Position numbers and translations under genes: made by a program. This document shows positions 50,304 to 62,672 of a stretch of DNA of 64,000 nucleotides, in pieces; position 1 is the stretch's first letter, and the number at the start of each line of letters is the position of its first letter. Under the pieces are notes generated by a model. It was not told the origin of the DNA. It searched no databases and worked only from the letters and a program-made list of their open reading frames with translations. The DNA comes from Vespa crabro. Taxonomy: Eukaryota; Arthropoda; Insecta; Hymenoptera; Vespidae. Location: the NCBI RefSeq assembly GCF_910589235.1, contig NC_060979.1, positions 1,942,487 through 2,006,486 on the forward strand, in the 5' to 3' direction.

Positions 50304-52589
50304 TTACAGATTATGCAATACCATAGCGAAAGATAATGACTTACTAACGACCTAGTAAGAATGTTTTCGATTAGTATACGGTGTTTAGTTGATGTCCTAG
50401 TTATATAATTATAGAGAAAATATTTTACCATTACGAACAGTTCATGCGATATAAAGACTGCACCCATCAGGGATATACCGCACAGTCTCATGCTATACAT
50501 TGTCAAGAAGAGTAACAATTTTTGGTTTTTCAATGATGCCGAATAAAATGGAATTTGACAACTGTAAAAATTAATATCGCACGTATGTAAAATATCTACA
50601 TATTTGGAAAAATTAATCGGTTGGATTATTGATAATAATTTTTTATCGATCCTTAAGATCGTGCGATCTCGACCATTAATGAAAAAAATAAGATTTATCA
50701 TATTAGCCAAATGAAAAGTTAAAATTCGAGATTTTGGTCAATTCGTGGTCCTTGTAAGTGCAGACGATGGACCGGAATCTGTCAAAAAAGAAATTATATT
50801 TATTCTGTCACCTTTTCATAATATAATGTAACATTGTCAACGAGTTATCTATTAAACATATATTTAAGATGAAATTGAAACCACACGAAATTATTGGACC
50901 AGTCATAATGTAATAGCAACACCTACAATATTAAAAATACGTTATCATTGTGATCCATTAAATTTTGAGCGACGTAAGTATAAATGTATATTACAAACAG
51001 AGAACAAATAACGTAGAGAAGTTTCGCAATTCCTTCCATCCTGTTAAGGCTAAAAGAAAATACCTGAAATAACTGAAAACAAATTTCACGATAATTCTCG
51101 TATACGAAGTATATTTTTGATAAATTAAATATCTTTTAAATATCTACGAATATGCATATATTTTGCAACTTACGTAAAAATAATCTACAAGAATAAATGC
51201 AAACGACAATAACGCTGCGAGTATTTGAACGGATTCGTAAAAAGATTTTAATAAATCGACAAACCTTGATAGAAATCAAAAATGAAATTCCATATTATTA
51301 AGATTTAATAAGTTGTTAATTCTATAAATAATAAATCCAAAAATTTCTAAAATGGAATACAAACTTGATTGCGCTTTTATAGAATTCTATGAGATGGACT
51401 ATCCACTCGTTTTCCTCGGCTATTTCACTTTCAACACTGATATCAGAAGAATACTGTGGAATTTTATCATATCTTTGTTTTACTCTCCATCTAAAATGAA
51501 TCCATTAATAAACCGCAAAAAGTACGTAATACAAAAAAGATTTTATCTCTTGCAATATACTTATAACGCCACGATTGATTTACTTACTGAACAATAGAGA
51601 AAAGTGCACATGCATGTTGTACAACTGCTATAAACATGGAATAATTAGCAATTCCTACCGTGCAAATGATTAATAAAAATATGCATTCGGTTGTAAGTCC
51701 GATATAATAAAACATTAGGTTCTTCGAGAAATAGTCAGCACGAATTGGTAATATTAATTCCTTTTCACTTATATCACCAGAAACATACCGAAACACACTT
51801 AACAATGATGGAAATATCAAAAATACGATATAAATATAAAAGCAGACTGTAAGAAAAAAAGCACAAAGGAAAATAAATAAATAAATTTTTAGAACACATT
51901 TATATTTTCCGAATATATAATATATTAACTCACCTGCGATTATTATTGTACAAATTCTGCTATTTTCAGCATATTTCTTCACTATCATTAATTCTGGTTC
52001 GCCTGCTAGGTCATCCCAATCGGACTTGATACGACAAAGAATTTTCTTCATCTGAAATTATTACATAGTTATGTTAAATTAATTATTATAATGTTGGAAA
52101 CATATGTCGTTTAGAGTAAAAACAAAAAAGAAAAGAAAATAAGAGGAAAAATTTGTTTTCACGTAGAACGGACAACTCTATCATTCAACAATAGATTGCA
52201 ATAGCAACAGCTGAAACATAGAGTAGGCAAAAGCGTTTCCAGTAATTTGGCGATCGACATTAAATTTCTTTCTGACGTGAACAAAAGTTGTATCTAATAG
52301 AACAAATACAAAATATTATTACTACTTAATACATAAATATGTCATATTATTGAATATATTTAGCCCATAGTTTACTATCTTCAAATGTTATATAAATGAA
52401 TGAAACATTAATCAATTCAACGATGCTTACGTGCCCGATTGATGCAACTGCTAGTACTAAATTAATGAAATAAATATAAATTATATTCTTAGACGATGTC
52501 TGACTTTGCCACAATCCAATTAAACGAAAAAATTTATGATTCAAAGTGTAATACTCGTTGTCAATATAATCTTCCTCCTTCGAAAGCAT
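50304..52589 (-). CDS. Odorant receptor I, 9-exon subfamily (intact, one residue short)
   Basis: Exons: 52589-52431, 52293-52174, 52051-51934, 51846-51588, 51490-51365, 51264-51174, 51063-50927, 50561-50429, 50351-50304; 396 residues. The start MLSKEEDY has an in-frame stop upstream. Exon 1 ends VASIGH rather than FGIFEQ. Exon 3 reads MKKILCRIKSDWDDLAGEPE; exon 4 ends VVQHACALFSIV. Exon 5 ends SAIK, giving the exon 5/6 reading AIKFVDLLKSFYE. Exon 8 has KNQKLLLFLTMYSMRLC and ends FVM where others have FAT. Exon 9 stops one codon early (VVSKSLSFAMVLHNL, the last CAA having become TAA). Its exons 1-4 are the source of exons 1-4 of gene J. Confidence 0.9.
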
Positions 52590-52888
52590 AATGACGTCTG
52601 TTGATGTCCTTCAACATTTCTTTTCTTCAAACCTACGCAAGCGTATCTTTATTAACATTTCTAATCATCCCTCTTCGAGTGAACACTTAATAATTCAATT
52701 CGATTCAACGCCGAGAAATTTGCTTGAAATAAATAATAGAATATTCCCATAAATGTTTCCAATGTTCTTATGGCGTTCGTCTTTTGTCGTGTACGATACC
52801 ATACAATTAAACACATGTATCTCTTCTCACCTATCATCTCATTTTCTTACCCCTTTTTTGCATTACAAAGTACTCTAACCCTTCTCCC

Positions 52889-52974
52889 GCAGGAGCATGC
52901 GCGTTGCGAATCCACCCCTTCGGACCGCCTCATTCTCCCACAGTTCACTTCTGTCCCTCGACCTAGATAGACCT
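52889..52974 (-). promoter_or_regulatory. Proximal GC-rich element of gene I
   Basis: 300 bases upstream of the start codon. The end differs slightly (CGACCTAGATAGAC). Confidence 0.6.
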
Positions 52975-53608
52975 ATAGCTTCCTTCATCGAAGTAAAACT
53001 TAAGTACTTAACGCGTTAATGCCAAAATGGTATCATTTGCATGTCAACAAGTGGATAAGAAATGTTTGTTAAGTGTTAATATCAATCTAAGTTAGTCTTC
53101 GTTTGTTAATAAATACAAATGTACAGGGTAAATCATTTGAACCAGATTAATATTATTTTCTGTTAGGTCGATAATATATTCAGGACAATAATTCGTATTA
53201 ATTCAATTTTGAGAATTTTTTTGAAAACAAAACTGATATGAATATAAATAATCATATTTTTATTTTATATATATTTTTTAATAACAGTAATATTCAATCT
53301 ACATATTTGGAAAGTATTTTCTTATTTATTATTATAATCATTATTATTATTATTAATATAATTGTTATTATTATGCTCCGTTTGAATTCTTCTATTATTT
53401 GTTGCAATCATTTTTCTCTCAGTTTAGAATTATTCATTCGAAAATATTTTCTACATTTAGAGATCTCAGATATTCGTTATTCTTCCAAGAAAAAGAAAAA
53501 AGGAAAAAAGAAAAGACCAGAAAAGAATAATACTAATTACATAGATCGAAAATGCGACAATATTTTTTCTACAATTAAAGAATTAGTACTCATTATTACG
53601 AGTTAGTA

Positions 53609-53689
53609 TCAGATTGGAAACTATGAAACGGGCGTTGAATGATAATAAATAACTAAACAAAAAACCCCGCTTCATAGTTTCCAACGTGA
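53609..53689. mobile_element. 81-bp hairpin MITE, copy 1a
   Basis: Flanked by TA on both sides. Ends TCAGATTGGAAACTATGAA and, complemented, TCACGTTGGAAACTATGAA. The other spacers read GTTAGTACTTAAGT at this place, so they give the empty site and confirm insertion at a TA dinucleotide. End sequence and TA target fit a Tc1/mariner-derived MITE. Confidence 0.8.
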
Positions 53690-53699
53690 TACGTATATA

Positions 53700-53780
53700 T
53701 TAGGTTGGAAACTATGAAACGGGCGTTGAATGAAAATAAATAACTAAACAAAAACGCCCGTTTCATAGTTTCCAACCTAA
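53700..53780. mobile_element. 81-bp hairpin MITE, copy 1b
   Basis: Ends TTAGGTTGGAAACTATGAAA with perfectly matching inverted arms of about 28 bases and TA flanks. The inner loop is almost the same as in copy 1a. The better-preserved arms suggest it is the younger of the pair. Confidence 0.8.
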
Positions 53781-54242
53781 TACTTTAATATTAGCCTTAT
53801 ATTCTTACCATTTGAACTTTAATAAGTGTGATAATTAATGATCGTTCAATGATGAAAAATATCCGTTCGAACTTTCGTACAAACAAATATACCGGGTGAG
53901 TCATTTAAACTATGGCAGCATTACTTTTCATTTTATCGAGCAAATTCTCCAAGAGTAATAATTCTTATAATATCAATTGTCTTATTCTGAAATAGCTGTA
54001 TCATAAGAGAACAGAAGTAATTGTTGTCAAAAATTTTTCAAATTATATTTTAATAGAATACAGGTAATAACAATTATTACCTGTACATTATTTTTGTTTT
54101 CTTAATTTCTACGATCATCTTTCACATTTTGTCCAAAAGATCATTAAAACGCCTGCTTCTATTCGCCGTTATTATTTCATTCTCTTAACCCCTTCACTCT
54201 TTTTATTTATTTGAATTATAAATTATTCGATTCATTTTTATC

Positions 54243-54370
54243 CCAAGATCATGCGCATAGTGGATACAACCCTTATTCACCGTATCTTTTCATTCCAGTT
54301 CTTCACTTTCGTCACTCGAACATAAAGGGCGTATTGTATTATCTCGACGAATAATAATCCAACTAACATA
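54243..54370. promoter_or_regulatory. Degraded distal GC-rich element, I-J spacer
   Basis: AAGATCATGCGCATAGTGGA is still readable, but the downstream donor-like GTAAGT is lost (CTAACATAAATAA). Confidence 0.3.
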
Positions 54371-55441
54371 AATAATTTTCTTTTTATTATAATATTATTA
54401 AATCTCTCAAAACTAATGTTCCACTCTTTATAGGATGTATTACTTAAAGAAGGCAAACGTTATTTTTTATTTTTTTTTTTTTTTTTTCTAATTTTATTCT
54501 TGACAAATATTCGGAACAATGGTTCCATTATTTCAAAAGGAATAGAAACTATAGAATAGTTCGAAAGTATGATTATTTTTTTTTTTTCTTTCAAGAATGT
54601 TTCTTTTATTTATCTTTTTTTTTTCTTTCATGAGATTTCAAGAATATCGAAATTCTTTTTCTTTTCTTCTTCTTTTTTTTTTTCTTTTTTTTTTTTTAAA
54701 CGAGTTTTCAATATTTCGATTCTTTTCTTGTTATATTTCGAACAAAAATTATTCGATTGTTTTTATTTCTATGGAACTAAAAAAATATCTCATTCTGTTC
54801 TAAATTCAAAAAGAAAAAAAAAAAAAACATAAAAAAAACAAAAAAAAAGAAGCACTACAGAAACTTGAAAATGATTAAAGGATTTGAAAAAAAAAAAAAA
54901 TATTTGAATAGTTTTAAAGCAACTGAAAAAAAGTCATTGTTTTTTTTTCTTCCTTCTTTGATAGATCTTAGAAAAAATGTTCGATGAAAATATTGAGTTG
55001 CAAATTTATCGTCATATATATATATTTTTTTTTTAAATGTATATATATGTAAAGGATTATTTATCAATCTTATGTAACATAAGTTGAACAACAAAATAAA
55101 CAGGAGATTACGTTAACTTGCAAAATAGTAATTTCATGCATAAATATTTCAAGGGCATATTTAATTATCCTAAAATAAATGTTATCGTAAAAAAATTACA
55201 TAAAGTTAATTAAATTTAAGAGATATTAAATAGACATTAAGAAGTAGAATATTTCTAAAAAAAAAAAAAAAAAAAAAAAAAGAAGCATTAAAACAACTGC
55301 ATTTATTCGTATAATTAATAAGTAATAACAAAAAAAAAGGGGGGGGGGGGGAGAAAAAAAGACAAGACAATTAATAATAATCCATTTAAATGACATTAAG
55401 CATAATTACAAACGATCATATTATATTTTTCATTATCAAAA

Positions 55442-55867
55442 TCATTGCAAGCTATACAATACCATAGCAAAAGAAAATGAGTTCCGCATTAACTAGTAAG
55501 GAAAATTACGATTAGTATATTGCGTTTAATTGTTATATCGTGGTTGTATATAATAAAAAAATATTTTACCGTAGCAAACATGTCATGGGATACAACAATA
55601 GCACCCCTCACCGATAAATTGCATGGTCTCATGCTTCTCATTATCAAAAAGAGTAACAAATTTTGCGTCTTCAAAGATAACGAATAAAATGGAATTTGAC
55701 AGCTGTAAAAAATTAATATCCCTCATATAACACATGTTTATGTATTCGGTTAATAGAAAATAATTTCTGATTAATTTCTTAAGTTCGTCCGATTTCGACA
55801 AATATGATAAAGCTCCAATTTTTTTGAGCTTTCATTTATATTCTGTAATATTTATTTAATTATATAT

Positions 55868-55911
<44 letters not shown>

Positions 55912-57644
55912 ATTCAATATGAAATGAAAACCATATGAAATTATTGGACCATTCTTGGTGAAATAAAAATACCTACAATATTTTAAATACGTTGGCGTTG
56001 TGGTTTATTATATTTTGTCCGAGATAAAAGTAAACGTATATTACGAAAAAAGATGAAATAACATAGAAGAATTTTGTTAATCCTTCGGTCTTATTAAGAG
56101 TTAGAGAAATGATCTGAAATAACTAAAAACAAATTTCTTGATTTTTCTCGATAAGGGATGTATAATTTTATATTCAATTCTCTTTTTGTTACTTATATAT
56201 ATATATATATATATAATAAAATATTTACGTAAAAATAATCAAGCAGAATATATGTAAATCCAAAAAATTCTTCGAACAGATGAATTCCTTCGTAAAATGA
56301 TTTCATTAAATCAATAAATCTTGAATGATATCAAAAAGAGAAATATTATAATATTAGTATTTGGAAATTCGTAAACATTAAAAATAATAAAAACGTGAGT
56401 CACGTAATAAGAGATACATACTCGATCGTGTTATGATAAAAATTTATGATATGGATTATCCATTCTCTTTCATCGATTTTTACACTTTTATTATTCATAT
56501 AATAGAAACTTTGTCGATTCTTTACAAATCTTTCAATTACTTTCCATCTAAAATAAATAAATAATAATCTCCAAAAAACATTAATAGTGAAAATTATTTT
56601 TCTCCTGCACCATGCGTATATCGTTGCAATTGATTTACTTACTGAACAATAGAGAAAAGTGCACATGCATGTTGTACAACTGCTATAAACATGGAATAAT
56701 TAGCAATTCCTACCGTGCAAATGATTAATAAAAATATGCATTCGGTTGTAAGTCCGATATAATAAAACATTAGGTTCTTCGAGAAATAGTCAGCACGAAT
56801 TGGTAATATTAATTCCTTTTCACTTATATCACCAGAAACATACCGAAACACACTTAACAATGATGGAAATATCAAAAATACGATATAAATATAAAAGCAG
56901 ACTGTAAGAAAAAAAGCACAAAGGAAAATAAATAAATAAATTTTTAGAACACATTTATATTTTCCGAATATATAATATATTAACTCACCTGCGATTATTA
57001 TTGTACAAATTCTGCTATTTTCAGCATATTTCTTCACTATCATTAATTCTGGTTCGCCTGCTAGGTCATCCCAATCGGACTTGATACGACAAAGAATTTT
57101 CTTCATCTGAAATTATTACATAGTTATGTTAAATTAATTATTATAATGTTGGAAACATATGTCGTTTAGAGTAAAAACAAAAAAGAAAAGAAAATAAGAG
57201 GAAAAATTTGTTTTCACGTAGAACGGACAACTCTATCATTCAACAATAGATTGCAATAGCAACAGCTGAAACATAGAGTAGGCAAAAGCGTTTCCAGTAA
57301 TTTGGCGATCGACATTAAATTTCTTTCTGACGTGAACAAAAGTTGTATCTAATAGAACAAATACAAAATATTATTACTACTTAATACATAAATATGTCAT
57401 ATTATTGAATATATTTAGCCCATAGTTTACTATCTTCAAATGTTATATAAATGAATGAAACATTAATCAATTCAACGATGCTTACGTGCCCGATTAATGC
57501 AACTGCTAGTACTAAATTAATGAAATAAATATAAATTATATTCTTAGACGATGTCTGACTTTGCCACAATCCAATTAAACGAAAAAATTTATGATTCAAA
57601 GTGTAATACTCGTTGTCAATATAATCTTCCTCCTTCGAAAGCAT
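55442..57644 (-). CDS. Odorant receptor J, 9-exon subfamily (intact hybrid of I and K)
   Basis: Exons: 57644-57486, 57348-57229, 57106-56989, 56901-56643, 56547-56422, 56319-56229, 56113-55977, 55702-55570, 55492-55442; 397 residues. Exons 1-4 and their introns are a near-perfect copy of gene I at offset 5,055 (MKKILCRIKSDWDDLAGEPE, VVQHACALFSIV). Exons 5-9 are a near-perfect copy of gene K (WKVIERFVKN, LMRNSFSFAMVLYSLQ). The joint falls in ATTGATTTACTTACTG, the exon 4 donor border, which all three genes share. The reading frame is fully preserved, so the hybrid can make a receptor with the N-terminal half of one type and the C-terminal half of the other. Confidence 0.9.
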
Positions 57645-57943
57645 AATGACGTCTGTTGATGTCCTTCAACATTTCTTTTCTTCAAACCTACGCAAGCGTA
57701 TCTTTATTAACATTTCTAATCATCCCTCTTCGAGTGAACACTTAATAATTCAATTCGATTCAACGCCGAGAAATTTGCTTGAAATAAATAATAGAATATT
57801 CCCATAAATGTTTCCAATGTTCTTATGGCGTTCGTCTTTTGTCGTGTACGATACCATACAATTAAACACATGTATCTCTTCTCACCTATCATCTCATTTT
57901 CTTACCCCTTTTTTGCATTACAAAGTACTCTAACCCTTCTCCC

Positions 57944-58029
57944 GCAGGAGCATGCGCGTTGCGAATCCACCCCTTCGGACCGCCTCATTCTCCCACAGTT
58001 CACTTCTGTCCCTCGACCTAGATAGACCT
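57944..58029 (-). promoter_or_regulatory. Proximal GC-rich element of gene J
   Basis: 300 bases upstream of the start codon; same sequence as gene I. Confidence 0.6.
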
Positions 58030-58663
58030 ATAGCTTCCTTCATCGAAGTAAAACTTAAGTACTTAACGCGTTAATGCCAAAATGGTATCATTTGCATGTC
58101 AACAAGTGGATAAGAAATGTTTGTTAAGTGTTAATATCAATCTAAGTTAGTCTTCGTTTGTTAATAAATACAAATGTACAGGGTAAATCATTTGAACCAG
58201 ATTAATATTATTTTCTGTTAGGTCGATAATATATTCAGGACAATAATTCGTATTAATTCAATTTTGAGAATTTTTTTGAAAACAAAACTGATATGAATAT
58301 AAATAATCATATTTTTATTTTATATATATTTTTTAATAACAGTAATATTCAATCTACATATTTGGAAAGTATTTTCTTATTTATTATTATAATCATTATT
58401 ATTATTATTAATATAATTGTTATTATTATGCTCCGTTTGAATTCTTCTATTATTTGTTGCAATCATTTTTCTCTCAGTTTAGAATTATTCATTCGAAAAT
58501 ATTTTCTACATTTAGAGATCTCAGATATTCGTTATTCTTCCAAGAAAAAGAAAAAAGGAAAAAAGAAAAGACCAGAAAAGAATAATACTAATTACATAGA
58601 TCGAAAATGCGACAATATTTTTTCTACAATTAAAGAATTAGTACTCATTATTACGAGTTAGTA

Positions 58664-58744
58664 TCAGATTGGAAACTATGAAACGGGCGTTGAATGATAA
58701 TAAATAACTAAACAAAAAACCCCGCTTCATAGTTTCCAACGTGA
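58664..58744. mobile_element. 81-bp hairpin MITE, copy 2a
   Basis: Copy of 53609-53689 carried by the 5.05-kb duplication, not an independent insertion. Confidence 0.8.
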
Positions 58745-58754
58745 TACGTATATA

Positions 58755-58835
58755 TTAGGTTGGAAACTATGAAACGGGCGTTGAATGAAAATAAATAACT
58801 AAACAAAAACGCCCGTTTCATAGTTTCCAACCTAA
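58755..58835. mobile_element. 81-bp hairpin MITE, copy 2b
   Basis: Copy of 53700-53780 carried by the 5.05-kb duplication. Confidence 0.8.
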
Positions 58836-59297
58836 TACTTTAATATTAGCCTTATATTCTTACCATTTGAACTTTAATAAGTGTGATAATTAATGATCGT
58901 TCAATGATGAAAAATATCCGTTCGAACTTTCGTACAAACAAATATACCGGGTGAGTCATTTAAACTATGGCAGCATTACTTTTCATTTTATCGAGCAAAT
59001 TCTCCAAGAGTAATAATTCTTATAATATCAATTGTCTTATTCTGAAATAGCTGTATCATAAGAGAACAGAAGTAATTGTTGTCAAAAATTTTTCAAATTA
59101 TATTTTAATAGAATACAGGTAATAACAATTATTACCTGTACATTATTTTTGTTTTCTTAATTTCTACGATCATCTTTCACATTTTGTCCAAAAGATCATT
59201 AAAACGCCTGCTTCTATTCGCCGTTATTATTTCATTCTCTTAACCCCTTCACTCTTTTTATTTATTTGAATTATAAATTATTCGATTCATTTTTATC

Positions 59298-59425
59298 CCA
59301 AGATCATGCGCATAGTGGATACAACCCTTATTCACCGTATCTTTTCATTCCAGTTCTTCACTTTCGTCACTCGAACATAAAGGGCGTATTGTATTATCTC
59401 GACGAATAATAATCCAACTAACATA
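59298..59425. promoter_or_regulatory. Degraded distal GC-rich element, J-K spacer
   Basis: Same as the I-J copy, with CATGCGCATAGTGGA retained and the donor-like end lost. Confidence 0.3.
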
Positions 59426-60486
59426 AATAATTTTCTTTTTATTATAATATTATTAAATCTCTCAAAACTAATGTTCCACTCTTTATAGGATGTATTACTT
59501 AAAGAAGGCAAACGTTATTTTTTATTTTTTTTTTTTTTTCTAAATTTATTCTTGACAAATATTCGGAACAATGGTTCCATTATTTCAAAAGGAATAGAAA
59601 CTATAGAATAGTTCGAAAGTATGATTATTTTTTTTTTTTCTTTCAAGAATGTTTCTTTTATTTATCTTTTTTTTTTCTTTCATGAGATTTCAAGAATATC
59701 GAAATTCTTTTTCTTTTCTTCTTCTTTTTTTTTTTTCTTTTTTTTTTTTTAAACGAGTTTTCAATATTTCGATTCTTTTCTTGTTATATTTCGAACAAAA
59801 ATTATTCGATTGTTTTTATTTCTATGGAACTAAAAAAATATCTCATTCTGTTCTAAATTCAAAAAGAAAAAAAAAAAAAACATAAAAAAAACAAAAAAAA
59901 AGAAGCACTACAGAAACTTGAAAATGATTAAAGGATTTGAAAAAAAAAAAAATATTTGAATAGTTTTAAAGCAACTGAAAAAAAGTCATTGTTTTTTTTT
60001 CTTCCTTCTTTGATAGATCTTAGAAAAAATGTTCGATGAAAATATTGAGTTGCAAATTTATCGTCATATATATTTTTTTTTTTTAAATGTATATATATGT
60101 AAAGGATTATTTATCAATCTTATGTAACATAAGTTGAACAACAAAATAAACAGGAGATTACGTTAACTTGCAAAATAGTAATTTCATGCATAAATATTTC
60201 AAGGGCATATTTAATTATCCTAAAATAAATGTTATCGTAAAAAAATTACATAAAGTTAATTAAATTTAAGAGATATTAAATAGACATTAAGAAGTAGAAT
60301 ATTTCTAAAAAAAAAAAAAAAAAAAAAAAAAGCATTAAAACAACTGCGTTTATTCGTATAATTAATAAGTAATAACAAAAAAAAAAGGGGGGGGGGGAGA
60401 AAAAAGACAAGACAATTAATAATAATCCATTTAAATGACATTAAGCATAATTACAAACGATCATATTATATTTTTCATTATCAAAA

Positions 60487-60912
60487 TCATTGCAAGCTAT
60501 ACAATACCATAGCAAAAGAAAATGAGTTCCGCATTAACTAGTAAGGAAAATTACGATTAGTATATTGCGTTTAATTGTTATATCGTGGTTGTATATAATA
60601 AAAAAATATTTTACCGTAGCAAACATGTCATGGGATACAACAATAGCACCCCTCACCGATAAATTGCATGGTCTCATGCTTCTCATTATCAAAAAGAGTA
60701 ACAAATTTTGCGTCTTCAAAGATAACGAATAAAATGGAATTTGACAGCTGTAAAAAATTAATATCCCTCATATAACACATGTTTATGTATTCGGTTAATA
60801 GAAAATAATTTCTGATTAATTTCTTAAGTTCGTCCGATTTCGACAAATATGATAAAGCTCCAATTTTTTTGAGCTTTCATTTATATTCTGTAATATTTAT
60901 TTAATTATATAT

Positions 60913-60952
<40 letters not shown>

Positions 60953-62672
60953 ATTCAATATGAAATGAAAACCATATGAAATTATTGGACCATTCTTGGT
61001 GAAATAAAAATACCTACAATATTTTAAATACGTTGGCGTTGTGGTTTATTATATTTTGTCCGAGATAAAAGTAAACGTATATTACGAAAAAAGATGAAAT
61101 AACATAGAAGAATTTTGTTAATCCTTCGGTCTTATTAAGAGTTAGAGAAATGATCTGAAATAACTAAAAACAAATTTCTTGATTTTTCTCGATAAGGGAT
61201 GTATAATTTTATATTCAATTCTCTTTTTGTTACTTATATATATATATATATATATAATAAAATATTTACGTAAAAATAATCAAGCAGAATATATGTAAAT
61301 CCAAAAAATTCTTCGAACAGATGAATTCCTTCGTAAAATGATTTCATTAAATCAATAAATCTTGAATGATATCAAAAAGAGAAATATTATAATATTAGTA
61401 TTTGGAAATTCGTAAATATTAAAAATAATAAAAACGTGAGTCACGTAATAAGAGATACATACTCGATCGTGTTATGATAAAAATTTATGATATGGATTAT
61501 CCATTCTCTTTCATCGATTTTTACACTTTTATTATTCATATAATAGAAACTTTGTTGATTCTTTACAAATCTTTCAATTACTTTCCATCTAAAATAAATA
61601 AATAATAATCTCCAAAAAACATTAATAGTGAAAATTATTTTTCTCCTGCACCATGCGTATATCGTTGCAATTGATTTACTTACTGGACGATGGTAAGAAG
61701 TGCACAAGCATGCTGTACAACTGCTATAAACATGGAATAGTTAGCAATCCCTACATTGCACGCGATTAATATAATTATAGATTCGATTGTAAACCCGATG
61801 TAATAAAGCATTCGGTTGTACATAATAGAGTCAACACGAATTGGTAATATTAATTCCGTTTCACTTATATCACCAGAAACATACCGAAAAACACTTAACA
61901 ATGATGGAAATATCAAAAATACAATATAAAGATAAAAGGAAACTGTAAAGGAAAAAAGCACTAATGAAAATTAATCAATGAATTTTTATAAACCCTTTTG
62001 TTACTCTCCATATTGTGTATTCATTTACTTGCGATTGTTAATGTACAAAGTCTACTAATTTCAGCATATTTCTTCAGTACCACTAGTTCTGGTTTGTTTG
62101 CTAGGTCATCCCAATCGGACTTGATACGAGAAAAAATTTTCTTCATCTGAAATTATTACATAGTTATGTTAAATTAATTATTATAACGATAGAAACATAT
62201 GTCGTTTAGAGTAAAAAACCAAAAAATAAGAGGAAAAATTGGTTTTCACGTAGAACGGACAGTTCTATTATTCAACAATAGATTGCAATAGCAAGATGCG
62301 AAGCATAATGTAGGCAAGGTCGTTTCCAGTAATTTGGCGATCAATATTAATTCTTTTTCAGAAATGAAGAAAAAATGAATCTAAAAGAAAAAAAGAAAAA
62401 TAATATTTAAACTTAGATAATTATATGTCAAAGTATTGAATCCATTCTCTGAATTATTCATTATATACAAAAATTGCATAAATGAATAGTACATAAATTA
62501 ATTCAACTATGATTACATGTACGAATATTCCAAAAGCTAGAGTGAAATTAATAAAACAAATGTGAATTATATTCTTAGATGACGTCTTTTGGCATAATCC
62601 AATTAAACGAAAAAATTGAAGATTTAGTGTGTAATACTCATTTTCGACATAATCTTCCTCCTTCGAAACCAT
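60487..62672 (-). CDS. Odorant receptor K, 9-exon subfamily (intact)
   Basis: Exons: 62672-62517, 62380-62261, 62146-62029, 61942-61684, 61588-61463, 61360-61270, 61154-61018, 60747-60615, 60537-60487; 396 residues. Exon 1 reads MVSKEEDYVENEYYTLNLQF and ends FGIFVH, where most have FEQ. Exon 2 ends NLLLNNRT, the only copy with T before the GTCCGT donor. Exon 4 has IRVDSIMYNRMLYYIGFTIE. Exon 5 has SVKIDEREWIIHIINFYHNT, an unusual replacement of the common FYNKAIE. Exon 7 has LGQNIINHNANVF. Exons 8-9 give KTQNLLLFLIMRSMRPC and LMRNSFSFAMVLYSLQ. Exons 5-9 are shared with gene J through the 5.05-kb duplication. Confidence 0.9.

Larger units (their letters stand above)
52590..55441. other. Spacer I-J, long type with hairpin elements
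   Basis: Proximal GC element (52889-52974), module TACAGGGTAAATCA (about 53121-53135), ATT run (about 53324-53360), a pair of 81-bp hairpin elements (53609-53780), module ACCGGGTGAGTCA (about 53891-53903), degraded distal GC element (54243-54370), then T and A tracts and a run of about 12 G at 55338-55351. Confidence 0.8.
51574..56628. repeat. 5.05-kb tandem duplication, copy 1
   Basis: From the exon 4/intron 4 border of gene I to the same border of gene J. It is followed directly by a nearly identical copy. Differences are mostly in homopolymer lengths, plus a few substitutions such as one in exon 1 (S/L in VASIGH versus VALIGH). Confidence 0.92.
57645..60486. other. Spacer J-K, copy of spacer I-J
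   Basis: Same content as spacer I-J: proximal GC element, modified modules, ATT run, hairpin pair, degraded distal element, T/A tracts and a G run. Differences are almost only in homopolymer and TA-repeat length. Confidence 0.85.
56629..61669. repeat. 5.04-kb tandem duplication, copy 2
   Basis: From the exon 4 donor border of gene J to that of gene K; second copy of 51574-56628. It includes the spacer with both hairpin elements and exons 5-9 of gene K. Confidence 0.92.
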
